Source: Dehalococcoidia bacterium
Lineage (GTDB): Bacteria; Chloroflexota; Dehalococcoidia; SAR202; UBA11138
Reading direction: 5' to 3'
NCBI GenBank assembly: GCA_012270625.1
Contig: JAAXHZ010000016.1
Span: 1 to 10,260, forward strand
Length of the DNA: 10,260 bases
Below, piece by piece: positions 6,682 through 10,260 of the stretch (position 1 is its first letter; each line of letters starts with the position of its first letter). The position numbers were made by a program, and so were the translations under genes. The notes beneath the pieces were generated by a model. It was not told where the DNA came from. It saw only the letters and a program-made list of their open reading frames with translations, and searched no databases.

Positions 6682-6823
6682 GTGTTTCAGAACTGTTAAT
6701 GCCGTGTTGCGGGTGTTACGGACCCACAACCGTAACAAAGCGTTGCAGAAGTGTTGCAAAGTGTTACGGATTAACAGCCGTAACACGGGCACACCCTAAA
6801 GGGTGTGTGTGCCCATGTTACGG
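6682..6823. repeat. Array of GTGTTACGG-like units, phased by about 10 bp, with inverted copies
   Basis: Units related to GTGTT(A/G)CGG begin at 6682, 6693, 6704, 6713, 6740, 6751 and 6761, with spacings 11, 11, 9, 27, 11 and 10. A further direct copy, TGTTACGG, is at 6816-6823. Inverted copies CCGTAACA occur at 6730-6737 and 6778-6785. These make two perfect hairpins with 8-nt loops: 6714-6737 (8 bp) and 6761-6786 (9 bp). The block 6741-6770 is three consecutive 10-mers. Confidence 0.7.
6778..6823. repeat. Long imperfect hairpin with GGGTGTG core
   Basis: CCGTAACA (6778-6785) pairs with TGTTACGG (6816-6823). After a C/A mismatch, GGGCACACCC pairs with GGGTGTGTGTGCCC closed by TAAA, with a 4-nt bulge on the right arm. 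The left arm also pairs upstream with 6761-6769, so the two structures exclude each other. Confidence 0.65.
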
Positions 6824-6857
6824 GACGGCGTTGTTAATGAAACAGTGTCAGCTTGGT

Positions 6858-6915
6858 AGGCACCAGCCCTCCAAGATTGAAAGTCACCTCTCCCTGAGGG
6901 AGAGGGCTGGTGCCT
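6858..6915. repeat. 14-bp perfect inverted repeat enclosing a second hairpin
   Basis: AGGCACCAGCCCTC (6858-6871) is exactly complementary to 6902-6915. The 30-nt interval holds CCTCTCCC (6887-6894), TGA and GGGAGAGG (6898-6905), a perfect 8-bp stem that shares its right arm with the outer stem. CCTCTCCC...GGGAGAGG hairpins of this kind are known as dispersed intergenic repeats in many bacteria. A further 6-bp stem, CCCGTA/TACGGG, is at 6918-6935. Confidence 0.75.
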
Positions 6916-6958
6916 GGCCCGTACTACGATACGGGGGCGAAGGTGACATCCCTGCCTG

Positions 6959-6979
6959 CTAATCTGGGACAGGCTCCAC
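6959..6979 (+). repeat. Right copy of 21-nt direct repeat
   Basis: This is the partner of 6368-6388, 18 of 21 identical, with the shared core ACAGGCTCCAC at 6969-6979. It lies just after the nested inverted repeats and about 100 bp upstream of the GalE gene. Confidence 0.55.
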
Positions 6980-7080
6980 AAAGCCTTCAGGTATTGAGAC
7001 CGTCTGATCTCATCTCCTACCATTGGGAAGGCAGCCCATGCTGGCTGTCAGGTTAAGTCACCACGGGAGAACCCGATTCA

Positions 7081-8073
7081 ATGTCCCTTACCGTACTGGT
7101 AACCGGCGGCGCCGGGTACATCGGAAGCACGATCTGTTCGGCCCTTGAAGACGCTGGACACCGTCCTGTCGTCTTGGATTCGCTGGTTAGCGGCAACCTT
7201 GACACGATCGAATCTCGCCCATTCTACAAAGCTGACATCGGCGACACGGACGTCATCGCTCAGATATTCGCCGATTACCCGGACCTGAGCTGTGCCATCC
7301 ACTGTGCGGCCCTGGCCATCGTGCCAGACTCGGTTGATAGGCCGCTAGACTACTACTCCAACAACGTCACCGGATCGATCGATCTCTTCAGGAGCCTCAC
7401 CGACCAGGGATGTCGCAGAATCGTATTCAGCTCTTCCGCGTCAGTGTATGATGCTGCGTTCGGTCCGGCTGTCACCGAGACATCCCCTGTTAAGCCCCTG
7501 AGTCCATACGCCCGGACAAAGCTGATGATCGAAATGGTCCTCGAAGACATGGCGGCACGCGGTCTGAGGTCGCTCTCGCTCAGGTACTTCAACCCCATTG
7601 GCACTGACCCCAAAATGAGGTCCGGCCAGACTCAGAAAGTCCCCTCGCAGATCCTGAGCATCCTCGTAGAGGTCGCCTCAGGGAGACAGCCCATATTTAG
7701 GGTCACTGGAACGGACTGGCCGACACGCGACGGAACGGGCGTCCGCGACTACGTCCACGTATGGGACTTGGCAAGCGCCCATGTCGCCGCGGTGGAGCGC
7801 CTCGACGACATCCTTCCCGAAAAGGGGGGCTACGAGGTCATCAACCTCGGCACTGGCGCCGGCGTAACGGTGCGGGAATTCGTAAAGGCGTTTGAGCGTG
7901 TATTTGGCAATGCCGTGCCCACGATCGACGCCCCTCCCAGGCCGGGAGACATCGCGGGAGCGTATGCCACCGTGGAGAAGGCTCACAGCCTTCTGGGTTG
8001 GCGGCCTACTCTCTCTCTGGAGGACGGCATTCGCCACGCCCTGGAGTGGGCCGAAAGAGAGAAAATCGCATAA
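7081..8073 (+). CDS. galE: UDP-glucose 4-epimerase-like NAD-dependent sugar epimerase
   Basis: An extended short-chain dehydrogenase/reductase of the GalE type, which interconverts UDP-glucose and UDP-galactose (or N-acetyl forms) for cell-surface glycans. The 330-residue protein has the NAD-binding TGGAGYIGS motif (8-16), the SSSASVY segment with the active-site serine (117-123), and the catalytic YxxxK at Tyr143/Lys147 (YARTK). The late GalE signature G-x-G-V-R-D-Y-V-H-V-x-D-L-A lies near 219-232, with RPGDIAGAYA in the C-terminal sugar-binding domain. Length is standard (about 330-340). The ATG at 7081 has a distant GGGAG (7065-7069, 11-base spacer). It is a stand-alone gene with no sugar-pathway neighbour, so exact substrate is inferred from the family. 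Confidence 0.9.
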   Translation: MSLTVLVTGGAGYIGSTICSALEDAGHRPVVLDSLVSGNLDTIESRPFYKADIGDTDVIAQIFADYPDLSCAIHCAALAIVPDSVDRPLDYYSNNVTGSIDLFRSLTDQGCRRIVFSSSASVYDAAFGPAVTETSPVKPLSPYARTKLMIEMVLEDMAARGLRSLSLRYFNPIGTDPKMRSGQTQKVPSQILSILVEVASGRQPIFRVTGTDWPTRDGTGVRDYVHVWDLASAHVAAVERLDDILPEKGGYEVINLGTGAGVTVREFVKAFERVFGNAVPTIDAPPRPGDIAGAYATVEKAHSLLGWRPTLSLEDGIRHALEWAEREKIA

Positions 8074-8074
8074 G

Positions 8075-8097
8075 TCCCAGATGCGTCATCATTGGGA
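8075..8097 (+). terminator. Hairpin immediately after galE
   Basis: TCCCA-GATG (8075-8083) pairs with CATC-AT-TGGGA (8087-8097) around a 3-base loop, with a 2-base bulge, starting 2 bases after the stop. It has no T-tract, so it may be a transcript-end hairpin or a Rho-dependent end rather than a canonical terminator. Confidence 0.35.
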
Positions 8098-8177
8098 TGG
8101 CGCGGGGAAGCTCTCAATCCTCACTCCTCGAAAATTGCACTTATGCAACTGACACAGGTTCGGAAGTGGTCCAGCCG

Positions 8178-8206
8178 TTGTTGACCATTCCTTCCTCTGA
8201 TATACT
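8178..8206 (+). promoter_or_regulatory. Extended -10 promoter for the molybdenum hydroxylase operon
   Basis: The -10 is TATACT (8201-8206), preceded by TGA, which forms an extended -10. A partial -35, TTGTTG (8178-8183), is 17 bp upstream. The start site near 8213 would leave a leader of about 165 nt before the TTG at 8379. Confidence 0.55.
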
Positions 8207-8212
8207 ACTGTC

Positions 8213-8365
8213 GGTTTCGGAAGCTGTCGCGCCGACTGATTTCCGAGCCGATTCAGGTACGCGGCAATGCTGCCGCCACTGTGCGTCCCAAGTCCGGACA
8301 CGGGCGCGGTCGCATAGACATCACACAGCCGACCCATACTTCCATGCAAGGGAGTGTTGCGAGAC
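8213..8365 (+). promoter_or_regulatory. Structured 5' leader of the molybdenum hydroxylase operon
   Basis: The predicted leader contains a perfect hairpin GCGGCA-ATGC-TGCCGC (8261-8276) and a weaker pairing of TCGGAA (near 8216) with TTCCGA (near 8241). No known riboswitch, including the Moco (moaA-type) motif, is recognised by eye. Role is unknown; together with 8074-8212 it makes up the gap after galE, in which I see no gene. Confidence 0.3.
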
Positions 8366-8378
8366 AAGGAGGTAACGA

Positions 8379-9245
8379 TTGAAGTGGATCGACTATGAGG
8401 CTCCCACCTCTGTACGGGAAGCGGTGGACCTGCTGAATGAGGCAGGAGACAGCGCCCGTCCTCTGGCAGGAGGCACCGACCTCCTCGTGCAGATGAGGGG
8501 CCGGGCATACGACCTGGACCTAATCGTGGACGTCAAGAACATACCTGAGCTCAACGAGCTCACATTCGACCCCGACAATGGTCTGACTATTGGCGCGGCG
8601 GTGCCGTGCTACAGAGTCTATGGAAACTCTACTGTGCGGAGCGTGTATCCGGGAATCGTTGACGCCGCGAATATTATCGGAGGGACGCAGATACAGGGGC
8701 GCGCATCCATGGGTGGCAACCTGTGCAACGCGGCTCCAAGCGCCGACACGGTTCCCGCGATGATCGCCTACAGCGGCGTGGCCCGAATATCGGGGCCAAA
8801 CGGCAGCCGTGAAGTCGCGCTAGAAGACTTCTGCACCGGCGTCCGGCAGACGGTGCTGGAGAGGGGAGAGGTGCTGGTAGCCATGCACTTCCCCACTCCA
8901 TCGGCCAACTCAGGCGCGAACTACATTCGTTTCATTCCCAGGAACGAGATGGACATCGCGGTCGCGGGAGCGGGCGTGTCAGTGGAGCTGGACAACGGCA
9001 ACATCAAGTCCGCCAGAGTGACGCTCGCGTCGGTCGCTCCGACGCCGCTTTTCGTCTCTGAAGCAGGCGAGGCCGTTGCCGGCAAGCCCGCGACCGAAGA
9101 GACGGTCAGGATCGCGTCCGGCCTAGCAAGAGACGCAGCCAGGCCGATCACCGACATGCGCGGCACTATCGAGTACCGTCAGCACCTGTGCGAGGTACTC
9201 ACCCGCCGAGCAATGCTGACCGCCATCGAGCGAGCCCAGGGATAA
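8379..9245 (+). CDS. Molybdenum hydroxylase FAD-binding subunit (CoxM/XdhB family)
   Basis: It passes electrons from the iron-sulfur subunit via FAD to an acceptor in CO-dehydrogenase/xanthine-dehydrogenase-type enzymes. The 288-residue protein shows both FAD-binding signatures: AGGTDLLVQMR (30-40) and MGGNLCNAAPSADTVP (111-126). A CO-dehydrogenase flavoprotein C-terminal domain follows (about 175-285). Length matches CoxM (about 288 aa). The start is TTG 8379, secured by a full AAGGAGGT Shine-Dalgarno (8366-8373) with a 5-base spacer. It is the first gene of a three-gene operon in the M-S-L order used by the coxMSL operon. The order alone does not show CO as substrate, because many aldehyde, nicotinate-like and xanthine-like hydroxylases share it. 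Confidence 0.94.
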   Translation: MKWIDYEAPTSVREAVDLLNEAGDSARPLAGGTDLLVQMRGRAYDLDLIVDVKNIPELNELTFDPDNGLTIGAAVPCYRVYGNSTVRSVYPGIVDAANIIGGTQIQGRASMGGNLCNAAPSADTVPAMIAYSGVARISGPNGSREVALEDFCTGVRQTVLERGEVLVAMHFPTPSANSGANYIRFIPRNEMDIAVAGAGVSVELDNGNIKSARVTLASVAPTPLFVSEAGEAVAGKPATEETVRIASGLARDAARPITDMRGTIEYRQHLCEVLTRRAMLTAIERAQG

Positions 9246-9256
9246 GGAGAACTAGA

Positions 9257-9736
9257 TTGCCCGCCAAGACCTACGTACAGTCTATTATCAACGGTGAGCA
9301 CGTGGACTTTCTGTGCGAGCCTCGCCAGAGCCTGCTCGAAGTGCTGCGCGACGTGGTCGGCCTGACCGGAACCAAGGAAGGCTGCAACGACGGCAACTGC
9401 GGCGCCTGCACTGTCGAGTTCGACGGGCGCATCGTGACCTCCTGTCTCGTCCTCGGCGTCGAGGCCGACGGCAAGGAGATCACTACGGTTGAAGGAGTCG
9501 CGGACGGCAGCACACTGCACCCGGTGCAGCAGGCATTCCTGGAGAACGCCGCTCTACAGTGCGGTATCTGCACACCAGGCTTCGTCGTGGCCGCCAAGTC
9601 GCTGCTCGAACAGAACCCGGACCCGTCAGAGTACGAGATCCGCTTCTGGCTCGCCAACAATCTCTGCCGATGCACCGGATATGACAAGATAATCCGAGCG
9701 GTCCAGGACGCGGCTGTGAAGATGCAGGAGGCGTAA
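9257..9736 (+). CDS. Molybdenum hydroxylase 2x[2Fe-2S] subunit (CoxS/XdhC type)
   Basis: It carries two [2Fe-2S] clusters linking the molybdenum centre to FAD. The 159-residue protein has a plant-type ferredoxin domain with cysteines 43/48/51/63 (CNDGNCGAC...C) and a four-helix [2Fe-2S] domain with cysteines 102/105/137/139 (CGIC...CRC). All eight ligands are present, and the length is typical (about 155-165). The start is TTG 9257, supported by AAGGAG (9244-9249) 7 bases upstream and overlapping the end of the previous gene's TAA. The frame is also open upstream to 9188, but that stretch lies inside the FAD subunit and has no family similarity. The next gene begins 3 bases after its stop. 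Confidence 0.96.
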   Translation: MPAKTYVQSIINGEHVDFLCEPRQSLLEVLRDVVGLTGTKEGCNDGNCGACTVEFDGRIVTSCLVLGVEADGKEITTVEGVADGSTLHPVQQAFLENAALQCGICTPGFVVAAKSLLEQNPDPSEYEIRFWLANNLCRCTGYDKIIRAVQDAAVKMQEA

Positions 9737-9739
9737 CCT

Positions 9740-10260
9740 ATGACCCAGACGCTAGACTACGAGCCAAACATGGTCCTGGCCACCCAGACCTATAACGTGG
9801 TGGGCACTAGGCCGATCCGGCACGACGGCGCGGACAAGGTGACCGGCCGCGCGCTGTATGGCGCGGACTTCAACACCGCCGGTCTGCTGCACGGGAGTAT
9901 CCTGCGCAGCCCTCACGCCCACGCGCGAATCAAGAGCATCGACACTTCGGCGGCCGAGGCGCTTCCCGGTGTGCTGGCTGTAGTGACCAACGCAGACTTC
10001 GGCAGCCAGGAAGACGCCATCGTCGATTTCGGAGAGGGCGCCACCAGCCTCAAGTGGCTGCGCGACAACGTCCTGGCTTCGGACAAGGCGCTGTACAGAG
10101 GGCACGCCATCGCTGGCGTAGCCGCAGCCAACCCGCACGTCGCTGAAGAAGCGGTGCAGCTCATTGTGGTGGACTACGAGGCGCTGCCACCGGCCATTAC
10201 CGTCGAGGACGCGATGGCTGAGGACGCGCCGATCCTGCACGACGACCTCAAGACCGAGGA
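9740..10260 (+). CDS. Molybdenum hydroxylase large (Mo-cofactor) subunit, N-terminal part only
   Basis: This is the molybdopterin-binding catalytic subunit of the CoxL/XdhA family. 173 codons run without a stop to the window edge; full family members are about 750-800 residues. The visible part is the aldehyde oxidase/xanthine dehydrogenase a/b hammerhead domain: VGTRPIRHDGADKVTGRALYG near the start, GLLHGSILRSPHAHARI around 53-69, and VVDYEALPP near 147-155. The ATG at 9740 has AGGAGG (9726-9731) with an 8-base spacer. The active-site loop (AYxCSFR in form I CO dehydrogenase) and the catalytic glutamate lie beyond the window, so the substrate cannot be assigned. It was missed by simple ORF calls because it has no stop here. 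Confidence 0.94.
   Translation, partial: MTQTLDYEPNMVLATQTYNVVGTRPIRHDGADKVTGRALYGADFNTAGLLHGSILRSPHAHARIKSIDTSAAEALPGVLAVVTNADFGSQEDAIVDFGEGATSLKWLRDNVLASDKALYRGHAIAGVAAANPHVAEEAVQLIVVDYEALPPAITVEDAMAEDAPILHDDLKTE

Larger units (their letters stand above)
5948..7080. other. Large intergenic region rich in repeats and hairpins
   Basis: No intact gene is convincing on either strand. The part near 5984-6220 shows nothing recognisable beyond a degenerate REP-like GTCATTCCCGAGAAAG stretch near 6160-6175. The rest holds the inverted-repeat element at 6222-6292, a small perfect hairpin GACGGC-TGG-GCCGTC at 6484-6498, a possible coding remnant at 6467-6646, the phased GTGTTACGG-like array at 6682-6823, and the nested inverted repeats at 6858-6947. 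A 21-nt imperfect direct repeat (6368-6388 and 6959-6979) brackets most of this. Open frames here (for example minus 6289-6792) have no family motifs and unusual composition. Confidence 0.7.

Noticed and set aside
6289..6792. A 167-codon open frame on the minus strand in the intergenic region
   Set aside because: It runs through the inverted repeats and the phased array, gives an Arg/Thr/Leu-rich sequence with repeats such as RNTRNT caused by the DNA repeats, has no domain motif and no ribosome site.
6682..6823. CRISPR array
   Set aside because: Units are about 9 nt with 0-18 nt between them and no unique spacers of 25-40 nt; there are no cas genes in the window.
6666..6962. A 98-codon plus-strand frame with repeated CYG-type peptides
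   Set aside because: The peptide repeats follow directly from the GTGTTACGG units, and the frame also reads through the nested hairpins. It looks non-coding.
8181..8206. TTGACC (8181-8186) as -35 for the molybdenum hydroxylase promoter
   Set aside because: The spacer to TATACT would be only 14 bp; the extended -10 with TTGTTG at 17 bp is more plausible.
8089..8508. A 139-codon minus-strand frame over the cox leader
   Set aside because: It overlaps the start of the clearly coding FAD subunit, has low-complexity Pro/Ser/Arg content and no family motif.

Overview
The window is bacterial, GC-rich (roughly 55-60%) and carries chromosomal housekeeping and accessory metabolic genes. Alternative starts are common: TTG for maf and two molybdoenzyme subunits, GTG for tatB and the NIPSNAP gene. 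Most starts have a clear Shine-Dalgarno sequence about 5-8 bases upstream. This style, the coxM-coxS-coxL gene order and the NIPSNAP protein would fit a Chloroflexota/SAR202- or Dehalococcoidia-like lineage, but that is inference and no marker gene here proves it.

Layout. 1-515 (minus): 5' part of lipoyl synthase lipA. 516-632: divergent promoter region. 633-3686 (plus): a tightly packed operon of an iron-sulfur RNA m5U methyltransferase, a Maf nucleotide pyrophosphatase, TatB and TatC, with a 4-base overlap at maf/tatB and at tatB/tatC. 3763-3963 (minus): a convergent, separately promoted tatA. 4118-5275 (plus): a membrane-anchored HtrA/DegP-type serine protease. 5330-5947 (minus): a tandem-domain NIPSNAP protein. 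5948-7080: a 1.1-kb gap with no convincing intact gene, but rich in repeats and hairpins. 7081-8073 (plus): a UDP-glucose 4-epimerase-like GalE. 8074-8378: a gap with an extended -10 promoter and a structured leader. 8379-10260 (plus): a molybdenum hydroxylase operon (FAD subunit, 2x[2Fe-2S] subunit, and the N-terminal third or less of the Mo subunit, cut by the window edge).

How the parts fit together. TatA, TatB and TatC together give a complete Tat translocase that exports folded, often cofactor-bearing proteins, and the neighbouring HtrA is an envelope quality-control protease, so 2.6-5.3 kb reads as a protein export and surveillance block. The cox/xdh-type subunits form a cytoplasmic (MCD)-FAD-FeS oxidoreductase whose substrate cannot be assigned because its active-site loop lies outside the window.

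The least explained part is 6.2-7.0 kb. It holds a 26-nt inverted-repeat element, an array of about seven GTGTTACGG-like units spaced 9-11 bp, alternative mutually exclusive stems, a nested inverted repeat, and a 21-nt imperfect direct repeat that brackets most of these. I see no clear defence, CRISPR or novel enzymatic system in the window.
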